Origin: Phenylobacterium sp.
GTDB lineage: Bacteria; Pseudomonadota; Alphaproteobacteria; Caulobacterales; Caulobacteraceae
DNA: 64,000 nt
NCBI RefSeq assembly: GCF_025934275.1
Contig: NZ_JAICYI010000002.1
Span: 24,383-88,382, forward strand
Reading direction: 5' to 3'
Part shown: positions 16,248 through 24,135 of the stretch, in pieces
Layout of the letters: every line of letters starts with the position of its first letter
Position numbering within the stretch: the first letter of the stretch is position 1
Made by a program: the position numbers and the translations under genes
Notes under the pieces: generated by a model
Databases searched by the model: none
Seen by the model: only the letters and a program-made list of their open reading frames with translations
What the model was told of the DNA's origin: nothing

Positions 16248-18109
16248 CCGACGCCGTCCTCGAGCCTGACGTCACCGCCCGGCGGGCGCCCCGCGCCTCG
16301 CTGGGCTCGCCGGAAGGCGACGACGTCTTCGGGACTTTCGATCCCCGGATCGCGCGGCGGTTCTTCAGTTACCTCGGCCCGCACCGGCGCGACTTCCTGA
16401 TCACCCAGGTGGCGGTGCTGCTGTCGGCCGCCTCACAGGTGACGCTGCCCTACCTGATCGGCCAGGTGGTGGCCGCCGCCACCCACCATGACGCGGTCCG
16501 GCTGCACACGACGCTCATCTGGTTCGTCGCCGGGGCGGCGGCCTTCGTGGTCTGCTTCTTCTGCGGCGAGTGGCTGTCCTCGCGCCTGGCGCAGCGGGTG
16601 ATCTTCGACATCCGCCGGGCGATGTTCGCCCACTTCCAGGACATCTCGCTGTCGTTCATGGACAAGACGCACGTCGGGCGGATCATGGCCCGCCTGCAGG
16701 GCGACGTGAATTCGCTCCAGGAGTTCCTGGAGAGCTCCACCGGCGCGGTCGGCGATTTCGCCACCCTGATCGGCATCTCGGTGATGCTGGTCGTCATGGA
16801 CGTGCGGCTGGGCCTGCTCACATTGCTCGTACTTCCGGCGCTGATCGGCATCCGCGCGCTGTGGCTGCCCCACTCCAAGAAGACCTTCCGGCTCGCCCGC
16901 GACGCCTCCTCCACCGCCAACTCGGCGCTGGCCGAGAACATCAACGGCGTGCGCACGGTGCAGGAGACCCGCCGCGAGCAGCTCAACTTCGAGCTCTACC
17001 GCGAGAAGGCGCACGACAACTTCAAGGCCCAGACCGGCGCCTCCTGGATGAGCCAGATCATGGTCCCGACCGTGGATGTGCTCACCGGCGTCGCCATGTC
17101 GCTGGTGATCGTGGTGGGCGGCGAGGCGGTGCTCGACAAGCGCCTCGAGGTCGGCGTGATGGTCGCCTTCCTGTTCTACGTGCAGCGCTTCTTCGACCCG
17201 GTCCGCATGCTCTCGATGCAGTACACCATCATGCAGCGGGCGATGGCCGCCGGGCACCGGATCTTCGAGGTGCTCGACGTGCCAGTCACCATCAAGGACA
17301 AGCCGGACGCCCTGGCGCTGGAAGCCTTCGAGCCCACCGTCGAGTTCCGCGACGTGACCTTCGGCTACGAGCCGGGCCGGCCGATCCTGCACGACGTCTC
17401 GTTCAAGGTGCGCCCCCGCGAGGTGGTGGCCCTGGTCGGACCCACCGGCTCGGGCAAGACCTCGATCATCTCGCTCACCCACCGCTTCTACGAGGTTGAC
17501 AAGGGCCAGGTGCTGGTCGGCGGCCACGACGTGCGCGACGTCACCCTCGACAGCCTCGGCCGCAACATCGGCATGGTGCTGCAGGAGCCGTTCCTGTTCA
17601 CCGGCGCCATCGAGGAGAACATCCGCTACAACACCTCGGCCTCGCGCGAGGAGATCGTGGAGGCGGCCAAGGCGGTCTCGGCGCACGATTTCATCATGCG
17701 GCTGCCGGAGGGCTACGACACCCAGCTCGGTCAGCGGGGCCGCAACATCTCGGTGGGCCAGCGCCAGCTGATCTCCTTCGCCCGGGCGCTGGTCGCCGAC
17801 CCGCAGATCCTGATCCTCGACGAGGCCACCGCCAATATCGACAGCTTCACCGAGCAGGCAATCCAGAAGGCGCTGAAGGTGCTGTTCGCCGGGCGCACCT
17901 GCATGGTGATCGCCCACCGGCTGGCCACCATCCGCGACGCCGACCGGATCATCGTGCTGCAGCAGGGCCGGATCATCGAGCAGGGCAGCCACGGCCAGCT
18001 GATGCGCGCCAGGGGCCTCTACCACCGCCTCTACACCTCGGCCCACGCGAGCTTCGACGACCAGGTCGTAGCCGCCACCGGCGACGCCGAGTTCGCCACC
18101 CGGACCTAG
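16244..18109 (+). CDS. ABC exporter half-transporter, catalytic-site subunit
   Basis: The 621-residue protein has a transmembrane domain (about 40-340) and an ATPase domain with Walker A GPTGSGKTS, Walker B ILILDEATANID with the catalytic Glu, and H-loop VIAHRLATI. Its signature is ISVGQRQL instead of LSGGQ. Its weak signature would face the Asp-type Walker B of the first subunit, giving one degenerate and one competent site, exactly the heterodimer pattern. GTG 16244 overlaps the upstream stop, so the two subunits are made in a coupled, presumably 1:1, manner. A soluble acidic N-terminal stretch of about 40 residues precedes the first helix. Confidence 0.9.
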   Translation: MTDAVLEPDVTARRAPRASLGSPEGDDVFGTFDPRIARRFFSYLGPHRRDFLITQVAVLLSAASQVTLPYLIGQVVAAATHHDAVRLHTTLIWFVAGAAAFVVCFFCGEWLSSRLAQRVIFDIRRAMFAHFQDISLSFMDKTHVGRIMARLQGDVNSLQEFLESSTGAVGDFATLIGISVMLVVMDVRLGLLTLLVLPALIGIRALWLPHSKKTFRLARDASSTANSALAENINGVRTVQETRREQLNFELYREKAHDNFKAQTGASWMSQIMVPTVDVLTGVAMSLVIVVGGEAVLDKRLEVGVMVAFLFYVQRFFDPVRMLSMQYTIMQRAMAAGHRIFEVLDVPVTIKDKPDALALEAFEPTVEFRDVTFGYEPGRPILHDVSFKVRPREVVALVGPTGSGKTSIISLTHRFYEVDKGQVLVGGHDVRDVTLDSLGRNIGMVLQEPFLFTGAIEENIRYNTSASREEIVEAAKAVSAHDFIMRLPEGYDTQLGQRGRNISVGQRQLISFARALVADPQILILDEATANIDSFTEQAIQKALKVLFAGRTCMVIAHRLATIRDADRIIVLQQGRIIEQGSHGQLMRARGLYHRLYTSAHASFDDQVVAATGDAEFATRT

Positions 18110-18132
18110 CCGCCACCAAGAAGGCGTCTTCA

Positions 18133-18507
18133 ATGCTCGCCAACGCGCGCCTGCAGACCATCGTCTGGACCTCGGACAAGGGCCGGGCCGCCGGCTTCTA
18201 CGAAGGCGTCCTTGGCCTCACCCTGCTGCGCGAATCTCACGGCGCCCTAGTCTACGACGTCGGCGGCGGCGAGCTGCGCGTCTCGCCGGTGCCCACGACC
18301 GAGCCCTCCGCGCACACGGTGCTGGGCTTCGCGGTGGCCGATATCGACGCGGTCGCGGCCGCGCTCGCCGGCAAGGGCGTCGCCGTCGAACGCTTCCCCG
18401 GCTTCAGCCACGACGCCCGCGGCGTCTGGCGCGCCCCCGACGGCGCCCAGGTGCTGTGGATCCGCGATCCCGACGGCAACCTGCTCTCGGTGGTGCAGTA
18501 CGCCTGA
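18133..18507 (+). CDS. Single-module VOC family protein
   Basis: This 124-residue protein has the VOC layout: LQTIVWTSDKGRAAGFYEGVLGLTLL, the central HTVLGFAVADIDAVAAAL strand-helix, and the C-terminal VLWIRDPDGNLLSVVQY with the glutamate-type ligand position changed to Ser. It would dimerise to form the metal site. It follows the ABC exporter by 23 bases and may be in the same transcript, which would suit a detoxification or resistance role, but this is context only. Confidence 0.75.
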   Translation: MLANARLQTIVWTSDKGRAAGFYEGVLGLTLLRESHGALVYDVGGGELRVSPVPTTEPSAHTVLGFAVADIDAVAAALAGKGVAVERFPGFSHDARGVWRAPDGAQVLWIRDPDGNLLSVVQYA

Positions 18508-18533
18508 GACCTGCGGCCCGCGGACGTGAGCCC

Positions 18534-18761
18534 TCAGGCCCTCGTCTGGCGGGTGTTGGACCAGATCACTTGGCCCACGCCGAGCAGGGCCAGGATCGTC
18601 CCGTAGAGCGCCCACTGCGGGTTGCTGACCATGAAGCCGCGCATGATGGCCGCCGGGCCGATGTGCAGGCCCTGTCCGATCCAGACCAGCCCCATGAAGA
18701 CGAACAGCAGGCCCACCAGCGTGCTGAAGATCCTCATGACGATATTGAACGCACCCGCCAT
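18534..18761 (-). CDS. Small two-helix membrane protein, unknown function
   Basis: The 75-residue protein has two hydrophobic helices: about residues 8-27 and 45-63. A glycine/isoleucine loop lies between them, and it ends SNTRQTRA. ATG 18761 is chosen over longer upstream options because a GGGAGGG site lies just before it and the hydrophobic region begins at once. No family is recognised with certainty. It is convergent with the VOC gene, separated by 26 bases. Confidence 0.65.
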   Translation of the reverse strand: MAGAFNIVMRIFSTLVGLLFVFMGLVWIGQGLHIGPAAIMRGFMVSNPQWALYGTILALLGVGQVIWSNTRQTRA

Positions 18762-18869
18762 CGTCGTTCCCTCCCGTCTTGTCCTCGCCGGTCGAGACTT
18801 CGCTCGCGGCCGCTCATCCTGGCCGAAAACCGGCCCCGGCGCGAGCATCGGCCCGCGCGGGACGCCGGA

Positions 18870-19631
18870 TCAGGCCTTCCGGAACACCCAGATCTCGCCC
18901 ACGCCGCCCAGCGGGATCGGCGGCCGATCGAGCGCGAGGCCGGCCAAGGCGGCCGGGGGCCCCGGATCGGCCATGTAGTAGGCGAGCCGCTCTGACGAGC
19001 GCCGCAGCTCGCGGCCGGCCCGATCCAGCTCGACGTAGTCGATCACCTGCTGCAGCCGGCCCAGGTCCTCCCGGAACCGCCGCTCGCGCACGTAGAGCCG
19101 AAGCCGTGCGCCGCCCGCCAGCGGCTGCTCGAGGACCGGCGCCGTCGGATCGGCCGGCGGCTGCCGCATGGCTGCGGGGCTCGGCAGGTGGAACGCCGCG
19201 AGCCCGCCGTCCGCCAGGTGCCGCGCGGCGGTTGCGAAGGCGTTGCGCCAGGCCGCGCCGGCCGGCAGGTGCGCCAGGCCGAAGTAGGGGCAGATCACGA
19301 GATCGAAGGCCCGCTTGAGGTCGAGCGCGGTCATGTCGCCCAGCCGAAGCTCGATGCGCCCCGCGACGTCGGCCGGCAGCGACCCGAGGCGCGCCTTCGC
19401 CTGCTCCAGCATGGGGCGGGCGATGTCGATCCCGGTGACCGCAAAGCCCCGCTCGGCCAGGGCGGCCGCCACCCGTCCGGAGCCCGTCCCGAGCTCCAGG
19501 ACTTGCGCGCCCGGCGGGGCCAGCTCCGCATAGATGCCGATGTCGCCCGCCAGCCGCACGTCGGCCGCCGTGACCACGTCGTAAAAGGCCGCGCTCAGCG
19601 AGCCTGGCGCATAGTATGGCTTGGTCGGCAT
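18870..19631 (-). CDS. SAM-dependent methyltransferase (class I)
   Basis: The 253-residue protein shows the Rossmann-like methyltransferase motifs. Motif I is VLELGTGSGRVAAALA (about residues 44-59), followed by the acidic end of strand two, VTGIDIARPML, then LGDMTALDL and FDLVICPYFGLAHL. It methylates an unknown substrate, with a mixed alpha/beta C-terminal region (about 150-250) that may bind it. It is cytoplasmic. The ATG at 19631 faces the LemA-TPM operon; the start regions lie within about 95 bases of each other, so their promoters may overlap. Confidence 0.82.
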   Translation of the reverse strand: MPTKPYYAPGSLSAAFYDVVTAADVRLAGDIGIYAELAPPGAQVLELGTGSGRVAAALAERGFAVTGIDIARPMLEQAKARLGSLPADVAGRIELRLGDMTALDLKRAFDLVICPYFGLAHLPAGAAWRNAFATAARHLADGGLAAFHLPSPAAMRQPPADPTAPVLEQPLAGGARLRLYVRERRFREDLGRLQQVIDYVELDRAGRELRRSSERLAYYMADPGPPAALAGLALDRPPIPLGGVGEIWVFRKA

Positions 19632-19681
19632 GGCGGCCGAAGCTGGGCCGGGCGTTGCGCTCGATCAAGGGCGGGGCCAAA

Positions 19682-19695
19682 TTGGTCTTGACCAA
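19682..19695. promoter_or_regulatory. Palindrome upstream of lemA
   Basis: TTGGTC (19682-19687) and GACCAA (19690-19695) form a perfect 6-2-6 palindrome 31 bases before the GTG start of the LemA gene and about 50 bases outside the start of the divergent methyltransferase gene. It contains a TTGACC hexamer. It could be an operator for either gene; no -10 element is convincing at the right distance. Confidence 0.3.
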
Positions 19696-19725
19696 GACGG
19701 GCTTGCACAAAGGGGGACATCTGCC

Positions 19726-20418
19726 GTGAGCAGCCTTCGCCCGCGCCTCGCGCGCTTCGTCCTCATCCTCGTGGCGCCGCTCGTGCTGGCCGCCTGCGGC
19801 TACAACGTGATCCCGACCCAGCAGGTGAAAGCCCAGCAGGCCTGGGCTGAGGTCCAGAACCAGTACCAGCGCCGCAGCGACCTGATCCCCAACCTCGTCA
19901 ACACGGTGAAGGGCTACGCCGCTCAGGAGAAGAGCGTTTTGGTGGAGGTCACCGAAGCGCGCGCCTCGGCGACCCAGGTGAAGGTCGACGCCTCCACCCT
20001 CACCGACCCGGCGAAATTCCAGCAGTACCAGGCCGCCCAGGACCGGCTGACCGGCGTGCTCGGCCGGCTGATGATGATCTCCGAGCGCTATCCGGACCTG
20101 AAGTCGAACGAGAACTTCCTGGCGCTGCAAAGCCAGCTCGAAGGCACCGAGAATCGCATCGCCATCGCCAGGCGCGACTACAACCAGGCGGTCGCCGACT
20201 ACAACACCAGCCTTCGAACCTTCCCGCAGATGATCTGGGCGCGCCTCCAGCACGCCCAACCCATGCAGTTGTTCTCCGCCACGGCGCAGGCGCAGTCGGC
20301 GCCGACGGTCTCCTTCGACACCACGCCGCCGCCCCTACCGTCCGGCGCCGCCCCGGCCCAGTCGGGCGGCCCGGCGCCTGCATCCGCCGCGCCGCCCCCG
20401 GGCCAGGCCCCGAAGTGA
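19726..20418 (+). CDS. lemA: LemA family lipoprotein
   Basis: The 230-residue protein has a signal segment ending in the lipobox LAAC (Cys about residue 25), then the LemA core: QQAWAEVQNQYQRRSDLIPNLVNTVKGYA and coiled-coil helices to about residue 170. A proline/alanine-rich tail of about 50 residues follows. LemA proteins are membrane-anchored helical proteins of unclear biochemical role, often paired with TPM-domain proteins as here. GTG 19726 is chosen because it starts the signal peptide and a GGGGGA site lies eight bases upstream. It opens a lemA-TPM-TPM operon, with a REP-like element between it and the next gene. Confidence 0.88.
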   Translation: MSSLRPRLARFVLILVAPLVLAACGYNVIPTQQVKAQQAWAEVQNQYQRRSDLIPNLVNTVKGYAAQEKSVLVEVTEARASATQVKVDASTLTDPAKFQQYQAAQDRLTGVLGRLMMISERYPDLKSNENFLALQSQLEGTENRIAIARRDYNQAVADYNTSLRTFPQMIWARLQHAQPMQLFSATAQAQSAPTVSFDTTPPPLPSGAAPAQSGGPAPASAAPPPGQAPK

Positions 20419-20442
20419 TCGCCGCAGTCGGCTTCGACCCTG

Positions 20443-20493
20443 CCTTCTCCCGCTGCGGGAGAAGGTGTCGGGCGGAGCCCGACGGATGAGGGG
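20443..20493 (+). repeat. REP-like palindromic element, copy 1
   Basis: A perfect 11-base stem (20443-20453 with 20455-20465, CCTTCTCCCGC and its complement) is followed by a second hairpin, TCGGGC (20468-20473) with GCCCGA (20477-20482), and ends GATGAGGGG. This is the layout of extragenic palindromic repeats common in proteobacterial chromosomes. It lies 24 bases after the LemA stop and may end or protect the transcript. Confidence 0.75.
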
Positions 20494-20526
20494 TCGCCTT
20501 GCTCTTTCCCTCGGTTCGCAACTGAG

Positions 20527-21381
20527 ATGACGTTCAGCCCCTCATCCGACCGCCTGCGGCCGCCGCCTTCTCCCGCACGGCGGGAAGGCTCGATCGCCGC
20601 TCTCCTCGTCATGCTGGCGGCGGTCCTCCTGGCCCTTCCTGCGCTGGCCGCGCCGACGTTCCCGCCGCTGACCGGCCGGGTGGTGGACGACGCCCATCTC
20701 CTGTCGCCGCAGAGCGTCCAGAAGCTCGACGGCGAGCTGGCGCAGCTGGAGGCCCAGACCGGCCACCAGCTGGTGGTCGCCACCATCCCCGACCTGCAGG
20801 GCTATTCCATCGAAGACTACGGCTACCAGCTCGGCCGCACCTGGCAGCTCGGCCGCAAGGGGATCAACGACGGGGCCATTCTGCTGGTCGCGCCCAACGA
20901 TCGAAAGGTCCGCATCGAGGTGGGCTACGGCCTGGAGCCGGTGCTCACCGACGCGCTCTCCGACGTCATCCTGCAGCGCAAGGTCCTGCCGCAGTTCAAG
21001 GCCGGCCACATGGAGCAGGGGATCGTCGACGGGGCCGAGGCCGTGATCCAGCAGCTGTCGCTGCCCGACGACCAGGCCAAGGCCCAGGTCGCCCAGGCCG
21101 CGCAGCAGCCGGCGGTCCAGACCGGCGGCCGCCGCAGCGGCTCGCCGATCCCGCTGGTGGCCATCTTCCTCGTGCTGTGGGTGATCGGCGCGCTGTTCCG
21201 GCGGCGCAGCGGCTTCGGCGCCGGCGGCCTCTGGTGGCTGCTGCCGCTCGCGCTTTCCAGCGGCGGCCGCAGCCGCGACGGCTGGAGCGGCGGCGGCTTT
21301 TCGGGCGGCGGTTTCGGCGGGGGCGGTTTCTCCGGCGGCGGCGGCTCGTTCGGGGGCGGCGGCGCCTCAGGGAGCTGGTGA
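20527..21381 (+). CDS. TPM-domain protein with signal peptide and Gly-rich tail
   Basis: The 284-residue protein has a signal peptide, a TPM domain (about residues 45-170: RVVDDAHLLSPQSVQKL, then KGINDGAILLVAPNDRKVRIEVGYGLE), a membrane helix (about 197-214) and a Gly/Ser-rich tail of FGGGGF-type repeats. It would be exported and anchored with the TPM domain outside the cytoplasm. TPM domains have phosphatase-like activity in some plants and unknown roles in bacteria. The N-region of the signal peptide (about residues 5-21) is encoded by an inverted copy of the REP-like element. ATG 20527 is the only good start but has no clear ribosome-binding site. Confidence 0.85.
   Translation: MTFSPSSDRLRPPPSPARREGSIAALLVMLAAVLLALPALAAPTFPPLTGRVVDDAHLLSPQSVQKLDGELAQLEAQTGHQLVVATIPDLQGYSIEDYGYQLGRTWQLGRKGINDGAILLVAPNDRKVRIEVGYGLEPVLTDALSDVILQRKVLPQFKAGHMEQGIVDGAEAVIQQLSLPDDQAKAQVAQAAQQPAVQTGGRRSGSPIPLVAIFLVLWVIGALFRRRSGFGAGGLWWLLPLALSSGGRSRDGWSGGGFSGGGFGGGGFSGGGGSFGGGGASGSW
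20538..20588 (-). repeat. REP-like palindromic element, inverted copy inside a coding region
   Basis: Starting CCCCTCATCCG and ending in CCTTCTCCCGC plus an imperfect complement, this is copy 1 in reverse orientation with a diverged middle. It lies inside the first 21 codons of the TPM gene. The two copies form a large inverted repeat with about 45 bases between them. Confidence 0.7.
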
Positions 21382-21382
21382 G

Positions 21383-22093
21383 ATGGCTGACCACAACGCC
21401 TTGAGCCCCGCCGATCTCGCCGCCGTCGAGGCGGCCGTGCGCCAGGCCGAGGCGCGCACCACCGGCGAGATCTACTGCATGGTGGCGCAGGAGAGCTCGC
21501 ACTACATCGAGACCCCGCTCGCCTGGGCGGCCGGTGTGGCGCTGCTCGCGCCGGCGATCCTCCTCCTGGGCGGCGTGCACGTGAGCGCGCCCGACCTGTT
21601 CGGCGGCTGGACCGCGGCCCAGGTGGGCGAGCTCGCCGAGACCGCCGTCCGCCGGGCGCTGATCGGCGCGGTGCTCCTGCAGGCCGCCCTGTTCGCGGTC
21701 GTTGGCGTGCTCGTGGCGCTGCGGCCGGTCCGGCTCGCGCTCACTCCCAGGGGCGTGAAGCGCCATAGCGTCCGCCGGCGCGCCGCCGAGCTGTTCCTGA
21801 GCAAGGGCCTCGAGGCCACCCGACACCACACCGGCGTGCTGATCTTCGTCTCGCTCGCCGAGCGCATGGCCGAGCTGATCGCTGACGAGGGGATCGCCGC
21901 CCACGTCGAGCCGCAGGTCTGGGACCGCGCCATGGCCGCGCTCGCCGAGGGCCTGAAGCGGGGCGAGCCGGGCGCGGGGTTCGCCGCTGCAGTCGGGCTC
22001 TGCGGCGACGTCCTCGCGGAGCGCTTCCCGGCCGACCCGAACGACAATCCCAATCAGCTGCCGAATTCGGTCGTCCTGCTGCCGAGGCATTGA
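21383..22093 (+). CDS. Second TPM-domain membrane protein
   Basis: The 236-residue protein begins with a short TPM-like segment (LSPADLAAVEAAVRQAEARTTGEIYCMV). Two membrane helices follow (about 49-72 and 95-117). The rest of the TPM domain comes next, including VRRRAAELFLSKGLEATRHHTGVLIFVSLAERMAELIADEGI, so the domain is interrupted by the membrane hairpin. This matches the second TPM protein usual in lemA operons. It starts one base after the stop of the first TPM gene. It probably works with LemA and the first TPM protein at the inner membrane; the process is unknown. Confidence 0.82.
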   Translation: MADHNALSPADLAAVEAAVRQAEARTTGEIYCMVAQESSHYIETPLAWAAGVALLAPAILLLGGVHVSAPDLFGGWTAAQVGELAETAVRRALIGAVLLQAALFAVVGVLVALRPVRLALTPRGVKRHSVRRRAAELFLSKGLEATRHHTGVLIFVSLAERMAELIADEGIAAHVEPQVWDRAMAALAEGLKRGEPGAGFAAAVGLCGDVLAERFPADPNDNPNQLPNSVVLLPRH

Positions 22094-22212
22094 AGCCTCA
22101 AGCCGCGTGCAGAGGGGAAAAATTCGCTTCTCGCGAGAGTGGAACCGGTTTTTGCAGTTGTTCTCCAAGCTCGGCCGCACCAGATTGCGTGGGTGGAGCG
22201 TTTGGGGTTGAC

Positions 22213-23589
22213 GTGGACGACCGCAATAAATTCGGCCGCCCGGACGCGGCGCCCTTCGCGCAAGTCGCGGAGACGCTCGGTTTGGGCATGGCGTTCCAGA
22301 TCCTCGCCGGTCCGGGCGGGGTGGGCCGCCGCTTCACCTACCTGTCGCCGAACTGCGAGGCGCTGACCGGCGTGCCGGCCGAGGCGGCGCTGGCCGATCC
22401 CGCCAAGCTCTACGACCAGATCCTCCCCGAGCATCGCGACGCCTTCGTCCGCGCCGAGGCCGAGGCGCTCGCGGGCGACGGCCGTCTCGACATCGAGGTG
22501 CGCATGCGGCGCGCCGACGGCGAGGTCCGTTGGCGGCGCATCGCATCGCTCGGGCGCAGCCTCGCCGACGGCGGTTCGCTCTGGGACGGACTGATGAGCG
22601 ACGTCACCGAACTCAAGCTCGGCGCCGAGGAGCTGGAGGCCCAGCGTCGCCGCCTGGAGGTGGCGGTCGAGTCCACCGGCCTTGGGTTCTGGGAGTGGGA
22701 CGTCCGGTCGGGCCAGCTCACCTGGTCGGAGCGCAACAAGGCCATCTTCGGCCTGCCGGCCGACGCGCCGGTCACGATCGAGGCTTACATGGCGATGATC
22801 CACCCGGACGACGTGGATCGCGTCCGCAAGGCGTACGCCGATGCCCGCGATCGTCCCGGCGGCGGCGACTTCGGGTTCCAGTACCGCGCCGTTGTCCCCA
22901 ATGGGCAGATCCGCTGGATCCTGACCCGCGGCCGCGTCGTCACCGACGAGGCCGGCCCCGCCATGGTGGTCGGCACCACGCTCGACACCACCGACCGGCG
23001 CGAGGCCGAGGAGCGCCGCAACCTGGTCATGGGCGAGCTCGCCCACCGCGCCAAGAACGGCATCCAGGTGATGACCGCCATCATCTCCGAGACCGCCCGT
23101 AGCGCCGAGAGCGTCAAGGGCTTCGAGGAGCTGCTCGTCGCGCGCCTGCAGGCCATGGCCCAGTCGCAGGACCTGGTCACCGCCGCCGGCGGCCGGCCGG
23201 TGCCGCTGCATGAGCTGGCCGCCCAGGCGCTCGGCCCGTTCGGCCTCGCCCGCTTCGACATCGAGCCGGCGATCGCCGAGCTGACCGTCAACGGCGATGT
23301 CGCCGCCGGTCTCGCCCTGCTCCTGCACGAGATGGCCACCAACGCGGTGAAGTACGGCGCGCTTTCGCGTCCCGAGGGCCGCATCGCGCTGAATGCCGAC
23401 GGCGCCGGGCCGGGCATGGCGGCGCTCAACTGGCGCGAGCGCGGCGGTCCGCGCGTCGAGCCCTCCAACCGTCGCGGATTCGGCTCGCGCCTGCTGCAGG
23501 CGGCGCTACGCAACCAGGGCGGCAAGGTCGAGCCGGCGTTCGACCCGGACGGCTTTTCCGCGCGCATGGAGTTCCGCGTCTCCGGCTAG
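22213..23589 (+). CDS. PAS-domain HWE-family sensor histidine kinase
   Basis: The 458-residue protein has two PAS domains: about 10-135 and 150-275, the second with a full PAC segment (RWILTRGRVVTDEAG). A kinase core follows. The phosphoacceptor helix is MGELAHRAKNGIQVMTAII, the N-box HEMATNAVKYGALS, and NWRERGGP carries the Trp-x-Glu that defines HWE kinases. There is no membrane segment, so it senses a cytoplasmic or cofactor signal. HWE kinases often feed the general stress response in alphaproteobacteria; no response regulator is adjacent here. GTG 22213 is proposed; a TTG at 22090 would add 41 low-complexity residues. Confidence 0.88.
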   Translation: MDDRNKFGRPDAAPFAQVAETLGLGMAFQILAGPGGVGRRFTYLSPNCEALTGVPAEAALADPAKLYDQILPEHRDAFVRAEAEALAGDGRLDIEVRMRRADGEVRWRRIASLGRSLADGGSLWDGLMSDVTELKLGAEELEAQRRRLEVAVESTGLGFWEWDVRSGQLTWSERNKAIFGLPADAPVTIEAYMAMIHPDDVDRVRKAYADARDRPGGGDFGFQYRAVVPNGQIRWILTRGRVVTDEAGPAMVVGTTLDTTDRREAEERRNLVMGELAHRAKNGIQVMTAIISETARSAESVKGFEELLVARLQAMAQSQDLVTAAGGRPVPLHELAAQALGPFGLARFDIEPAIAELTVNGDVAAGLALLLHEMATNAVKYGALSRPEGRIALNADGAGPGMAALNWRERGGPRVEPSNRRGFGSRLLQAALRNQGGKVEPAFDPDGFSARMEFRVSG

Positions 23590-23613
23590 CGCCTGTCCCG
23601 CACAGCGCCCGCT

Positions 23614-23641
23614 TTGCCCGCCCCGTCCGCTGCGCTACGAT
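23614..23641 (+). promoter_or_regulatory. Putative promoter for the molybdenum hydroxylase genes
   Basis: TTGCCCGC (23614) and GCTACGAT (23634-23641) are 12 bases apart, close to the Caulobacter housekeeping consensus (TTGACGS, 10-14 bases, GCTANAWC). It lies 24 bases upstream of ATG 23665, with a GGAGGAG ribosome-binding site between, and just after the kinase stop. Confidence 0.4.
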
Positions 23642-23664
23642 TGGGCGCTCTTTGGAGGAGCGCC

Positions 23665-24132
<468 letters not shown>

Positions 24133-24135
24133 GCC

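Noticed and set aside
22141..22165. GGAAC upstream of the HWE kinase as an EcfG (general stress sigma) promoter
   Set aside because: No CGTT-like -10 element at 16-17 bases; the sequence there is TCTC, so the match is not convincing.
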